The notes under the pieces were generated by a model, which saw only the letters and a list, made by a program, of their open reading frames with translations, had not been told where the DNA came from and did not search any database. 64,000 bases of DNA, taken from the NCBI GenBank assembly GCA_024636835.1, contig JAGXGH010000012.1, positions 50,294-114,293 of the forward strand, in the 5' to 3' direction. The stretch is from Verrucomicrobiales bacterium. Its GTDB lineage: Bacteria > Verrucomicrobiota > Verrucomicrobiia > Verrucomicrobiales > SLCJ01. Numbering within the stretch: position 1 is the first letter of the stretch; every line of letters starts with the position of its first letter. Shown here in pieces: positions 1 to 10,400 of this stretch. The position numbers and the translations under genes were made by a program.

Positions 1-761
1 ATGAACAACGCGGTGCCAAGAGCCGCGCTCTTCAGGATCGACCCGGTGATCCGGTTGATCCAGCTGTCCGTTCCGAGCTCGACATATCCCACGCAGGCAT
101 GAGCAACGAGCAGCACCAAAAAGAACGGCCCTATCAAAGTTTTGATCATTCCTCCATAGGAGATACTTCCCTCTTGTGCCGCCGTCTTCGGGAACTTGTT
201 CATGAAGACGATATAACCGTAGATAGCGGTAGGGATTAAATAGGTCGCCAGCAGCAACTCCCAACGAACGGATCCGGCACCGAAGGCAATAATACCCCCG
301 AGGACCAATCCCGCAGGCCAACCGGCATGCAGCAAGTTGAGGTAGTGGGTCTTCCGTTCGGGATAAAGCGTCGAGGTCAGCGGGTTGATTACGCCCTCGC
401 AAATGCCATTACCGACAGCAAAGATAAATGACGACCAGAAGAGCAGTTGATAAGTGGCTTCCTTACCCGCCGAGTTGAATACCGCAGTGGTGAAGAACAA
501 CATCGCAGCCGAGACGATGTGACACACCAATGCCAGAACCATCAACTTTTTGTAGCCAACGACGTCGACAATTAAACTCGTCAGCAAAATCACCAATCCA
601 AACCCCAGTAGTCCACCTCCGGTAATCTGCCCGAGTTCAGTGAAGGTGAATCCATAGAGTGATGACCATTCCCCGAGAAGCCCGCCGCGAACGGCAAAGC
701 CTACACCGGCAGCAACGAGTGCCAAGAATCCAGCAGTTAATAACGATTTACGATTTTCCAT
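1..761 (-). CDS. MFS transporter, C-terminus beyond the window
   Basis: Reading from the ATG at 759-761 gives at least 253 residues with no stop before the window edge. The translation opens MENRKSLLTAGFLALVAAG and is a series of hydrophobic helices separated by short polar loops. One loop reads NPLTSTLYPERKTHYLNLLH, the kind of central segment found in sugar-type major facilitator superfamily carriers. It is an inner-membrane permease; its position after a secreted-enzyme operon on the same strand suggests uptake of released sugars, which is inference. A 346-bp gap separates it from the gene before it, so it may have its own promoter. The substrate cannot be told. Confidence 0.75.
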   Translation of the reverse strand, partial: MENRKSLLTAGFLALVAAGVGFAVRGGLLGEWSSLYGFTFTELGQITGGGLLGFGLVILLTSLIVDVVGYKKLMVLALVCHIVSAAMLFFTTAVFNSAGKEATYQLLFWSSFIFAVGNGICEGVINPLTSTLYPERKTHYLNLLHAGWPAGLVLGGIIAFGAGSVRWELLLATYLIPTAIYGYIVFMNKFPKTAAQEGSISYGGMIKTLIGPFFLVLLVAHACVGYVELGTDSWINRITGSILKSAALGTALF

Positions 762-1107
762 ATGATACAGTGTTGTGAGGATGGAAGCATCCATTACCGA
801 TACCATGCGAATCAATCAAAATTTCATCTTTTCTTCATTCTATGATTTTAAGGACGAATAAGGATCAATGATACCGGTCCGGATGGCACTATTTTGAAAT
901 CGGCTATGGGACTTCCAAATGCCCATTGTCACGAGAAGATTTCGGACAAGTGAAGCACTCCATACATCTGCGATCATCTGCCTAATCTGCAGTTTCAATC
1001 ATCGGAGCACCGACACTCCTGTCGGTTCGGTGCGGTTTGGAGTTGCCATAAATCGTGCGCGCTCCTGATGCATTAACGCACTCAATCGACAGGCACTGTT
1101 CTCGACC
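762..1107. other. Intergenic region between DUF6288 gene and MFS gene
   Basis: There is no convincing coding frame in these 346 bases. The half next to the DUF6288 gene holds a hairpin (listed separately). The half next to the MFS gene is AT-rich and is the likely place for a minus-strand promoter, but no clear -35/-10 pair was found. Confidence 0.5.
1009..1026 (-). terminator. Hairpin downstream of the DUF6288 gene
   Basis: ACCGACA, a CTCC tetraloop and TGTCGGT form a perfect 7-bp stem about 80 bases past the stop of the minus-strand gene ending at 1108. No U-run follows on the minus strand, so it may be an RNA 3'-end stabiliser or chance rather than an intrinsic terminator. Confidence 0.3.
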
Positions 1108-3861
1108 CTATTCATCCCTGACATAGACGAAATATCCGCAGTGGTAATCCTTGGGGATCTCGGCGAGTCCATCATCATCCGCTCCGCCCCCGAATTTGCC
1201 TTTTTCAACAATCAGAAAATCAATATTCTTATAAGTTCTGACTTCTATTTTGAGAGCGTGCCCCTCGTCGATTCCAATCAACATTCCATCGGTCCAGAAA
1301 TGATTGGGATAGTAATGGGATTTGGAAACCTTCCCCTTATCCCCCAACACAAGAATATCCTTGGCTCCATCCAACCTTAAGGCTCCGTCTTTGTATCTAG
1401 TTTTCATCCAGCCTTCAATCGTAGAATCGATATCACTGGGATTCGTAGGGGTAGGGTGAACCGCCCATTTCCACGTGCCGACTAGTTTGTCGTTTGGCTT
1501 GAATTTGCCATCATACACATACATGTCCGAGTCCTTGCCACTGATGTAGGATTCCAGTGTGGTCTTTGGTATTCTGCGCACGAATTCCTCACCTCCCGGC
1601 AGCTCTTGAATAATCGATCCGATCCGCTTCCGCACGGTTTTCGCTCCATACATCATGACGGCACCGGTTTGAGGGTCCATCAGTTCTCTAGGGAAATTGG
1701 CGTAGGATTTCTGAAGGATTTCGTTGGCATAATCCTTGACCTTTGGATCAGCCGACTGAACGGCTTCCCGAATGGCACGAGTGGCATTGTATGATGATGA
1801 ATCAACCGTAAGCGCTGACGCCTTATTGATAATAGCAGGCAGAACGATTTTATAATGATCGGAATCGGTAGCGATTTTACAGAGGGTGAGGATGGCATCC
1901 GCTTGGATCCAATCACTATCGTATTCCAGCAGTTCAAGTAGGCGGTCGCGGTGTTGAGCGATGCGTTTTGCGTCCGCTCGGCTAAGCGCTTTAATGGCAT
2001 AGAGAGTTACCCACCAAGATTCTTCAGGATCTTCTATCATGGTACCTACCAGATCAAACATCTCTGAGGTGATCTGATCATTCTTAAGGGACGGGCCTTT
2101 GAACATTCCTGTAATCGCCAACAATCCTGTCTGCCGGAGACGTGGGTCTTCTGCTTGCATCAGTGGCACGATGAGATGCAGCCATTGTTTCCCAACGATA
2201 GTGGCCATCGCACCAGCTCGGTAGGCATATTCCGGGTGAAATAGACGCTTGGAAATGTCATCGACGGTCAAATCCGGATTTTGGTGCTCATACATGACGG
2301 CGAGCGAGGCATCTTTTAGCACGGTTTCCTTCAAAAGCTCATCCTTGTTCAGTGGTGTGCCTCCTTTATAGACGATCGGGTCCGGGGAGTTGAAAATATC
2401 GTCAGCGGCATTTCCCCATGGTCGCTCGGGCAGTTGATAATGCTTCGCCCATTGGCTGCGTGGTGCACCCCAGATTTGGAGTGCTTTGCGCGGGTAGGTG
2501 TAGGTGAGGGCGAAATAGGTGCCCCATGCGCGACCAGCCTCAGCATCCGTCAACGTGCGGTTGTAACGATCATCCATGCCGGCGATGCCGATGCTGCCAT
2601 CATGTCTACGGGAAAGTTCCATCACCCAGCGCCTCGTGTCATGATAGCTACGATATGGAGTGGGGCGTTTCTCACGCACCAGAGCCATCGCTCCATGGTG
2701 CCAGATTTCCCCCATGCCGCCACCGGTATGTGCGGAGTGGAACCAGTTGGTGGCATAGAATGCCTTCATTGCCGAGTTGTCACGGGCTTTAGCATACACG
2801 GAGTCCTCGCCTTGTGGCGTCAGTTGCGCCGCTACAGCCATGGCAACGGCGAGTCCGCTGGTTTTTCCATTGTCGCGAAATCCTCCTTCGGGTGGACCAT
2901 TGCCGTAGGCGACATTGCCGTGCCCGCCGAAGCGGTAGAACTGGGTAAGCGATTCGTTAAGCATGTATTCATCGACTTCCACTCCACACAATCGAGCCAT
3001 GAGAATAAACGTCAGACAATGCATTCCCGAAGCATGGACCTGTCCGGTGCCGGTCGAATAGGTAAAGGCCGCAGGCGAGCTGCGACCACTCCAACCACCG
3101 TTATACATATTGGCCTTCAAATCTTCGGTCATCTTCTTAATGACCGGCAACACAGAACTGTCGCCGGTACGGAGGTAATACTCACAAAGCCCCAGGCCTT
3201 TGTATCCTTTTTCCCAGTTCATGCTGCCGATGGTCTCTATGCCTCGCATCCAATTCCGGACAACCCTCAAGTCCTTGTCCTCTCCCGTGGATAAGAGAAA
3301 GATTACCGACCCCCAGGAAGGCTTGTTTTCCTGACCAATGAGATCCGCCAACTGTCGGACAATCTTGTCGGACTTCGGACAATTGACAGGCCAAGTTTCG
3401 CTGTAGGCTCCCATCACTGGGATTTCGACCAACACATTGCCCTCACCTTTAATCTTCAGATTAATTCTTCCATCCGTCTCCTCGGCTTTCGTGATGATAT
3501 TTCCTAAAATCACACGAGGATCGTTATCTTTGAGGACAACACCGTTAATACTCTCGATGATCTGCCCCTTCTTGAGTTTCCCGGTCTTGTCTGCGGGAGA
3601 ACCTTCTTCGACATTGGCGATCTCCATCGTCATGCCAGGTCGCTTCAGATCGATACCAATCCCGACCGGACCAAAGTAGCGGATTCTCCAGGATTTGTTG
3701 CCCTCTCTTCCAACATCTTTAGGATAGGGACGGAAAATCTGGTTCTTCTCGTCCTGGTAGTAGGATTTTTCTGCCGCCGCACTGATTAAACATCCTGCCA
3801 GCGAAGCTAGAAGTATCAGTGATGCGGTGAATCTTGAAATATGGGATTTGTTCTTTTTCAT
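1108..3861 (-). CDS. DUF6288-type lipoprotein with PDZ-like domain and HEAT-like repeats
   Basis: 917 aa. The N-terminus has a lipoprotein signal peptide: basic start, hydrophobic core, then the lipobox L-A-G-C with Cys24. A PDZ-like domain follows at about 45-145 (GSPADKTGKLKKGQIIESING). The main domain begins near NCPKSDKIVRQLADLIG and is rich in His/Gly/Trp segments such as GGHGNVAYGNG. Helical HEAT-like repeats occupy about 560-720 and a beta-rich C-terminus ends YFVYVRDE. This matches the architecture known as DUF6288, whose function is not established. It is the fourth gene of a minus-strand run starting with a sulfatase, which suggests a role at the cell surface in polysaccharide use. 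The N-terminal half of the 4048-aa protein at 16965 is a paralogue. Confidence 0.75.
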   Translation of the reverse strand: MKKNKSHISRFTASLILLASLAGCLISAAAEKSYYQDEKNQIFRPYPKDVGREGNKSWRIRYFGPVGIGIDLKRPGMTMEIANVEEGSPADKTGKLKKGQIIESINGVVLKDNDPRVILGNIITKAEETDGRINLKIKGEGNVLVEIPVMGAYSETWPVNCPKSDKIVRQLADLIGQENKPSWGSVIFLLSTGEDKDLRVVRNWMRGIETIGSMNWEKGYKGLGLCEYYLRTGDSSVLPVIKKMTEDLKANMYNGGWSGRSSPAAFTYSTGTGQVHASGMHCLTFILMARLCGVEVDEYMLNESLTQFYRFGGHGNVAYGNGPPEGGFRDNGKTSGLAVAMAVAAQLTPQGEDSVYAKARDNSAMKAFYATNWFHSAHTGGGMGEIWHHGAMALVREKRPTPYRSYHDTRRWVMELSRRHDGSIGIAGMDDRYNRTLTDAEAGRAWGTYFALTYTYPRKALQIWGAPRSQWAKHYQLPERPWGNAADDIFNSPDPIVYKGGTPLNKDELLKETVLKDASLAVMYEHQNPDLTVDDISKRLFHPEYAYRAGAMATIVGKQWLHLIVPLMQAEDPRLRQTGLLAITGMFKGPSLKNDQITSEMFDLVGTMIEDPEESWWVTLYAIKALSRADAKRIAQHRDRLLELLEYDSDWIQADAILTLCKIATDSDHYKIVLPAIINKASALTVDSSSYNATRAIREAVQSADPKVKDYANEILQKSYANFPRELMDPQTGAVMMYGAKTVRKRIGSIIQELPGGEEFVRRIPKTTLESYISGKDSDMYVYDGKFKPNDKLVGTWKWAVHPTPTNPSDIDSTIEGWMKTRYKDGALRLDGAKDILVLGDKGKVSKSHYYPNHFWTDGMLIGIDEGHALKIEVRTYKNIDFLIVEKGKFGGGADDDGLAEIPKDYHCGYFVYVRDE

Positions 3862-3944
3862 TATCTTAATTCTGCTGAAATTGGAATGGACCTAATACGG
3901 ATTGTTTCACCAGTTCGGCAAGTTGCCGGGATCCAGATTGGGAC

Positions 3945-5000
3945 TTAATTCTGACTCACTTTCACATCTACGAAGAGTTGATCAATCGGTGATCCGGTGA
4001 TTGTTCCCGTGATTATTGCCATTCCTTCATTGGGGGCACCCTGGCTGAAACTTGCCGTGGTGCCTTGATGAGATACCCCGTTGGAAAAAAAATTGGTTTC
4101 ATCTTTCGACCATCGATATTCGACCGAGATGTCTGATGCTGGAGAGTTGTTCAATGGATGGGTAAAGGTGAAGGCATTGCTGGAAACATTTACTATAGCA
4201 AGTCCCTGTGAGGGTTCGCCGGGGTGGGTGCCAAAATAGTATTCGATGCCGTTTTGGATGCCGTCTCCGTCGGCATCCTCATTAAATCCCGTAGAGCCGC
4301 CGAGACCGCTGAAGCCACTAATCCAGTCGGCAAAGGTTAGCTCCTTCGAGGTGGCTGCGGGACCAGTATCAGATGTGATACTCAGTGCATTCCAAGTGGC
4401 ATTTGTCAGGCCGTTTGCGTCATTGAGAAGTTCAGAGAAATCAAACTGGATCACTCCGCCTACGGTTGATGTCACAGAAAAGCTCAGAAGTGTGCCATTG
4501 TTCAAGAGCTTGTAGCTATCTGAACTTGAAGTGCCTTGATTCACTGCGATCACTCCTGTTCCACCGTTTGCGGCTCGTCCACCAATGGCGACAAAGTCGT
4601 ATTGTGTGGATGAGGCCAAGCCAGTGAGAGTGATCACGGCGGTTCCTACCGAATTACTGTTTACAAAAATGCCATCGGTGACCGCACCTGCTTCATCGAA
4701 AGGATCAGCACCCGCTGGTCCATTGATGCCATTGCCTCCGAAGCCAGAACCTTCATTCGTGTCATTGATCGTGATGTCGACAGCAACACTGAAGCCGGAA
4801 GGTGTATTGGTCACGTCGACAAGAGCGGTTGTCACCACGTCACCGCCATTATTAATACCTAGGCTATTCCAATACTTGCCGTCACCAGCAGGATTCGAAA
4901 CCTTGGTAGCCGTTGACCAATCGATCAATACGGTATTGGCAGTTGCCGAGCTATTCAGGCTGACTAGAATCGTCAGAATTGTCAGGTATTTCATTAGCAT
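3945..5000 (-). CDS. Secreted beta-rich protein, paralogue of the PEP-CTERM protein at 12002
   Basis: 351 aa with a Sec signal peptide (MLMKYLTILTILVSLNSSATA; the ATG at 4994 is an alternative start). Residues 22-215 start TVLIDWSTATKVSN and contain FGGNGINGPAG and TGLASSTQYDFVAIGGRA; the 266-aa protein at 12002-12802 has the same segments in the same order. A short calcium-binding-like linker (DADGDGIQNGIEYYFGTHP) and a roughly 90-aa beta-rich tail follow in place of a PEP-CTERM anchor. The fold and ligand are unknown to me. It lies 42 bases after the LamG/propeller gene and 83 bases before the DUF6288 gene, so it is probably cotranscribed. Confidence 0.7.
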   Translation of the reverse strand: MLMKYLTILTILVSLNSSATANTVLIDWSTATKVSNPAGDGKYWNSLGINNGGDVVTTALVDVTNTPSGFSVAVDITINDTNEGSGFGGNGINGPAGADPFDEAGAVTDGIFVNSNSVGTAVITLTGLASSTQYDFVAIGGRAANGGTGVIAVNQGTSSSDSYKLLNNGTLLSFSVTSTVGGVIQFDFSELLNDANGLTNATWNALSITSDTGPAATSKELTFADWISGFSGLGGSTGFNEDADGDGIQNGIEYYFGTHPGEPSQGLAIVNVSSNAFTFTHPLNNSPASDISVEYRWSKDETNFFSNGVSHQGTTASFSQGAPNEGMAIITGTITGSPIDQLFVDVKVSQN

Positions 5001-5042
5001 ATGAACGGGAATCCTTTTCTAATGGTAGATTCATTTAGGGTT

Positions 5043-7445
5043 CTAGGGCGTATTCCTAATTATCGTTTTCGTGCGGAGAAATTGAGAGTCCGATGAGTCG
5101 ACACGAGTGATCGAGCGATAGATGACCTGCTCGTAAAATCCGCCGATTTCGCTGATACCTGTTACGCTTTCTATACCGTTAGCTGGCAAAAAGGAGCCGG
5201 GCTGTAGACTGCCGGCATTGCTCGTTTCGCCAAAACGGGTAGTATTCGGATCAATGGTGATTCGGTCAAAGATAATCGTCGGGTAGTCCATGCCTCCGTC
5301 ATCCACGATGGAATATTCAAAGACAGGTAAACTCGAAGGATCATCAGGTAGGGTGCCTCCAGCGTATTCTTCACCATTGGTCGCACCATCTAGATCCGGA
5401 TCCGCATCGACGAGCGCATCGGCACCAGTCAGGCCCAGGAATCCTGCCATGAAAGTATCGAACCCTCCATCGGTCGCTTTGGAGTAGAAGGTGCCGACGA
5501 CACGGGTTGTGTTGTTCGGCAAAAACGGAGGGACGCCATCCGGGTTCGTTCCGTCGGTATCCATCATGTTGCAGACCATAATGAAGCGCTTGAGTTCCGG
5601 GATGTATTGAATGTCGGCATCCTGAATGCGGTAGTTGTCCCAGTCGTCGGTCTCGCTGGATCGGGGTGCCATGGCTACGCCTAGATATTCGAAGGGTTGG
5701 TTAATGTCCGTGCTGGACCAAGCGGTGACCCGGTAGGGGCTGCCTATGGATTCCCGGTCGCAGAAGAGATAATAGACGTCACCTATCTTGGCAATGGTTG
5801 GGTCGCCGACGCCGTAGGTGCTGCCTCCGTCGGTATTCGGGTCGACCGCATGGGTGCTGACGAGCGTCCAGTCGCCGACCCCGGTTGGCGAGGTGTAGTG
5901 GGAGAGTCGTAACCCGTCGAAACCGTCGGGATAGACACCGTTTTCACCGAAAATGTGGAACAGGCCATTTTCATAAAACACGCCGATGTCATCGCATGTG
6001 GGATTACTGGCAGGGCCTTTGGGCGTGGTGCCAGCAAGTGTCCAGTTGCCACTCGAATTCACTAGGTCTCCGGTGTAAGTGAAAACCTTGCCTTCTTCGT
6101 AGAGGTAATAGTTGCCGCCCACTTTGACCGCATCATCGAATTCATATTGTGGATCAATTTGGTAATTACCCTCAATCAAAGTCCAGTCGGCGCTGTCCGA
6201 TGAAAAGCTGTTGGTGCCCCAGAGGAAGGCGTTCGAGGCTTCGTGGCTGATGATCAGATAGTATTTGTAGGTGGAACCAGTTGGTTCGTAGAAAATGATC
6301 GGGTCGTGATTGTTGCCATCGCTTATCGAGAAAACCGGCGAATCCACCGGGCGATACCACTCCGTCCAGATGGAGCGACCGACTTTGTCGAGTGTGTTCG
6401 GGTTATCGACCTGAATGGATACTTCCACATCACTGGTCGCATCGTTTCCGTTGTTGCTGGCGGTGAGTGTAAAGGTGGTTGTTGCGTTTACCGTCACTTG
6501 AGTGGAGCCACTGCCGTTGGTGCTGAGAGCAGCGGCATCGATACTGCCGGGTTCGATGACGAGGGTGTCGTAGTCGGAGGCTGACCACGAGAGCGTGACT
6601 TGTGCACCCTCTTCGACAGAGGAGTCGCTCGAAGTGAAGGATTGAATGCTGGGGAGTGACCCAGCGGCACTCGCGAGGGTATCAATTTCGGCTGCGCTCA
6701 GAACACTGCTATAGACTCGTACGTCGTCGAGGAGTCCTGGGTAGCTGCCAAGGCTCTCGTCTCCATTCGCCGGGGCACCCATAACGAAATCGCTCAACTC
6801 GGTGTTGAGAGCTTGAGTGCCATTGTTGAGGTTCCCTGCCGCAGTGTCCACCTCCACGCCATTGACGTAGAAGATGAGGCCGGTGCTGTCGGAGGCAGTG
6901 CCGATGGACTCAAGATCTAAAGTGGTGCCATCGTAAACCACGGCCAGATGATACCAGGTGTTGGTGGCGAAGGCGGTGCCGCTGTTATCGGCGTCGAAGT
7001 AAACATTACCGTTTCCGTAGCGGAGTCCGACTCGGTTCGAGCCTCCCGCATTCGTGCCTGCCTCGGCGACGATGCTGAAGGATGCCGCAGCTCCGGAGCC
7101 AAATCCGATCAATCGATATTGGTCGTTGGTGCCACCGAAGCCCGGGGTCTTGAACCAGAGCGAAATCGTGCGGGCATTATTGCCGCCGATGCCGAAGGTG
7201 CTCACCCCGCCGGTGACTCTGCCGTAGCTGCCGGAGCCTCCCGGTTCGTAGGCCGAGCCGACGACTCCGGACACATTGAGATCGCCGCTTCCTATGACGT
7301 TGCCGTTATACCCATTGCCCGAAGAATCGCCCAATGTCGTCCCGCTCGTCTCCTCGAACTCATAATGGGCCACCAGTGCGGCGTTTGCAGATGTCAGCAC
7401 TATGAGGAGATAAGCGACAATGAGTAGAAATGGGGTCTGTTTCAT
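5043..7445 (-). CDS. Secreted LamG + beta-propeller glycoside-hydrolase-like protein (GH43/GH117-like)
   Basis: 800 aa. A signal peptide is followed by a LamG jellyroll (about 23-260: LVAHYEFEETSG ... GLLDDVRVYSSVLSAAEI), an Ig-like domain (about 262-345) and a region from about 350 to 660. That region has five repeated blade motifs: HDPIIFYEP, DDAVKVGGNYYLY, CDDIGVFYENGLFHIFG, VGDPTIAKIGDVYYLFCD and QDADIQYIPELKRFIMV. This is the pattern of five-bladed propeller hydrolases such as GH43, GH117 and GH32-like enzymes. Catalytic residues were not assigned, so the exact family and substrate are open. The end carries a D-x-D linker (DADPDLDGATNGEEY) and a short beta domain. It follows the sulfatase gene by 21 bases, implying joint action on a sulfated glycan (inference). 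Confidence 0.7.
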   Translation of the reverse strand: MKQTPFLLIVAYLLIVLTSANAALVAHYEFEETSGTTLGDSSGNGYNGNVIGSGDLNVSGVVGSAYEPGGSGSYGRVTGGVSTFGIGGNNARTISLWFKTPGFGGTNDQYRLIGFGSGAAASFSIVAEAGTNAGGSNRVGLRYGNGNVYFDADNSGTAFATNTWYHLAVVYDGTTLDLESIGTASDSTGLIFYVNGVEVDTAAGNLNNGTQALNTELSDFVMGAPANGDESLGSYPGLLDDVRVYSSVLSAAEIDTLASAAGSLPSIQSFTSSDSSVEEGAQVTLSWSASDYDTLVIEPGSIDAAALSTNGSGSTQVTVNATTTFTLTASNNGNDATSDVEVSIQVDNPNTLDKVGRSIWTEWYRPVDSPVFSISDGNNHDPIIFYEPTGSTYKYYLIISHEASNAFLWGTNSFSSDSADWTLIEGNYQIDPQYEFDDAVKVGGNYYLYEEGKVFTYTGDLVNSSGNWTLAGTTPKGPASNPTCDDIGVFYENGLFHIFGENGVYPDGFDGLRLSHYTSPTGVGDWTLVSTHAVDPNTDGGSTYGVGDPTIAKIGDVYYLFCDRESIGSPYRVTAWSSTDINQPFEYLGVAMAPRSSETDDWDNYRIQDADIQYIPELKRFIMVCNMMDTDGTNPDGVPPFLPNNTTRVVGTFYSKATDGGFDTFMAGFLGLTGADALVDADPDLDGATNGEEYAGGTLPDDPSSLPVFEYSIVDDGGMDYPTIIFDRITIDPNTTRFGETSNAGSLQPGSFLPANGIESVTGISEIGGFYEQVIYRSITRVDSSDSQFLRTKTIIRNTP

Positions 7446-7466
7446 GGTGGTTTGGGCGAGATGGTT

Positions 7467-10400
7467 TTACCTCAAGCTGATGCGATAAAACTCCTGTGGA
7501 GAGGTGGAGGCCGGGATGGTATAACTGGTGCTGGTGCCCGGATCCGCAGCTGGGACGTTCGGGTCAATCAGCGTGGACCAGTCACTCAGGTCGGTGCTGC
7601 TCCGGACTTCAAAGGATGTGCCGGGCTGCGATGGCCAAGTGAGGAGGGTCGAGCCATTCGCTTGCGGGTTGCCGGTGAGAAAGAAATAGCTGTTGGGATC
7701 CAGCGGGTCGGTGCCGAGTTGCGCTTCTTCTCCGTCGGTGATGTTGTCGTTGTCGCTGTTGTCGTTATCCGGGTCGGTCTCGCCCGCATCGACGATACCG
7801 TTGAGGTTTGGGTCTTCGTCGCGGTCATCAATCCCGTCGTTATCGAGGTCGATTCCGACTTGGTTGGGGATGGAGACAACATTGCCCGCAGGTGCAGAAG
7901 AGCTGATCGTGGGCAGCAGGACACCGGCAGGACCCCACTCATCGTCCAGCATCTGCGCCAATCGGCGGGTCAGGGCCATTGCAGTGGCCGGTTGGCTGGC
8001 GGCGAGGTTGGTGCTCTCTGTCGGGTCCGTGGCAAGGTTGTAGAGTTCGTGTGTGTTACTCTGGAAGTTGTAGATCAGCTTCATGTCTCCCTGGCGAATC
8101 CACGAAAAGAAGTCGCTGCGGTGCTCATGTGGATAATGAACGGCAATCTCTTGTGGGCGGTGCGTTCCCGGAGTGCCAGAGAAGTAGGGCAGCAGGCTGT
8201 GCGAGTCCTCACCGAAACTTACCGGGACAGGCAGGCCGGCGAGTTCCAACAGAGTCGCGGGGATATCCCATGTCGTTACGATATCGGTTTCGATGCTGTT
8301 TGCGGGGATCGGCAGTGCTTGCTGAAGAGGGTTCCCAGCATCGGGGACGGCCCAGGTGGTGATGAAGGGGACGCGTGCCCCACCTTCCCACTTTGAGGCT
8401 TTTTTGCCGCGCATCGGCCAATCGCTGAAACTACCTGAGGGTAGGCTGTCCTGGCCTGTTGCTGGGCTATCAGTGCCATTGTCACCCACGAATACGATCA
8501 GTGTATCTTCCGCAACACCCAGATCGATCAACTTCTGGCGAATCTCGCCGATCGCGATGTCCATGCCCTCGACCATGGTGGCATACTTCCGATGGTTCGA
8601 ATTGACGGCTGCGGAGTAATTCCCTGTCGCATCCGGGTTGGTCGCGAAGGGTGTATGCAATGCATAAAAGCTCATGTTCAGGAAAAAGGGCAGGCCGGCA
8701 TTCACTGCATTTCCAATCGCGGCATTCGCCTCGATGGTGAGGGCTTTGGTGAGGAAAACACTGGAGCTGTCATAGGCTCCTAAATCGGGCACGCCATAGC
8801 CACCTGAGCCGATGTAGCGCCCGGGTTCGCCTTTCTCATTGCCCGCAATGTTTACGTCAAATCCAAGGTTGTTGATGTTGACACTGCTTGCCGCAAAATG
8901 GGCCTTGCCGCAGTGGATGGTTCGGTAGCCGGCAGCCTGCAGCTGCTTCGGCAGGGTGGCTTCAGACTCTGTGATGCCGTTGACGCGCCAGTTTGTTGGC
9001 GAACCTGGATCGTTGGCCCCCACCCAATCGGTCACGCCGTGGCGGGCGCTGGTGCGTCCTGTGAGAAGGCCGACGCGTGTGGGGCTGCAAACGGTCTGGG
9101 CGTAAGCAGTCGTGAATCGCATGCCCTGCGAGGCAAGCGTCTCCATGTTCGGGGTCTGATAGAAGTTGTTGAAATTATAGCTCGTCGGCTGGCCGGAGCC
9201 GTTCAGCAGAAAGGGCACCGAGGTGTCGTGAACCCCCATGTCATCGACGAGGAAGAGCACGATGTTCGGCTGGCGCTCGACCACCGTGATCGTGGTGTCG
9301 TCGACAATGGCAGGACTGCTTGCCAAGGTCAGGCCTGCTGCGTCGGTGATGAAGGCATCCGATGCGATGCGCAATTGAAGTGAGCCAACGGTGCTTGGGG
9401 TGACTTCTAAGGTGAAAATTCCGGGGGAGGTTTCGGTGATCGCTCCGATGGTGATGGCAGCCGTTCCGGCATTGGCGAAATCTGCAGAGTCGACCGTGCT
9501 GTCATCGATGTCCTCGCTGAAGGTCAGGGTGTAGGTGACGACTGAGCCGGTGGGAACTTGCGCGCCGCTGCGATCATCGACGATGTCGCTGCCTGTGAGG
9601 GTAGGTGCAGTGCTATCGGCTGTGACGGTGATCGTGGTATCATCCAGAATCGCCGGATCGCTGTCGAGCGGGTTACCTGCCAAATCCTCGATCGTCGCGG
9701 TCGTGGGAACGCGGAGTTGGAGGGTTCCGGTTGTCGTGGGGGTGACTTCGACGGTCAACACACCGGCGCTGCTTTCCGTGATCGTGCCGAAGCTAATGGC
9801 GGAGCTGCCGGCGTTGTCAAAATCCGCAGAGCTGACCGTGCTGACGTTGATGTCTTCGCTGAAGGTCACGGTGTAAGTCACTCGGGTGCCGACTTCGACC
9901 GGCCCACCGCTCTGATCATCCACGATGTCGCTTCCTGCCAGAGTGGGAGGGGCGCTGTCCAGCAGGGCAAGAGTGGCGATTTCCGACTCAGTCAAAGCGC
10001 TGTTGAAGATGCGGAGTTCGTCGAGTAAGCCATTAAACCCCTGTGTATTGGAAGAACTTGTCGTAATCGACGACGTGCCGATGCCAAAGCTGCTATCGGT
10101 CGTGTTGATCGTGACGCCTTGCCCGCTGTTATCCGTCACTACGAGTTGGACTCCGTCGAGAAAGACATCCACATCGGCAAAGGTCGAAGCACTCGCGTTG
10201 ACGCGAACGGCGAGGTGGTGCCAGCCCTCATCGGTGCCGTCGAAATCAAAACCCGAGCCCCATGCGACGGTGCCTCCGAAGTGGCGGATGCGTATCCCGC
10301 CGTCCTCCAGCGAAATATCGAATGCATTGCCTGAACTGCCCGCCCCGTAGCCGAAGAGCTTATCCTGCAAAGAAGCCTGATCCGTCGTCTGATTGAACCA

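Noticed and set aside
2434..3294. 286-codon plus-strand frame opposite the DUF6288 gene
   Set aside because: It lies wholly within the well-supported minus-strand gene, has Cys/His-rich non-protein-like composition and no recognisable domain.
7452..8396. 314-codon plus-strand frame opposite the sulfatase
   Set aside because: It is antisense to conserved sulfatase and linker sequence. The long frame follows from the codon bias of the true gene.
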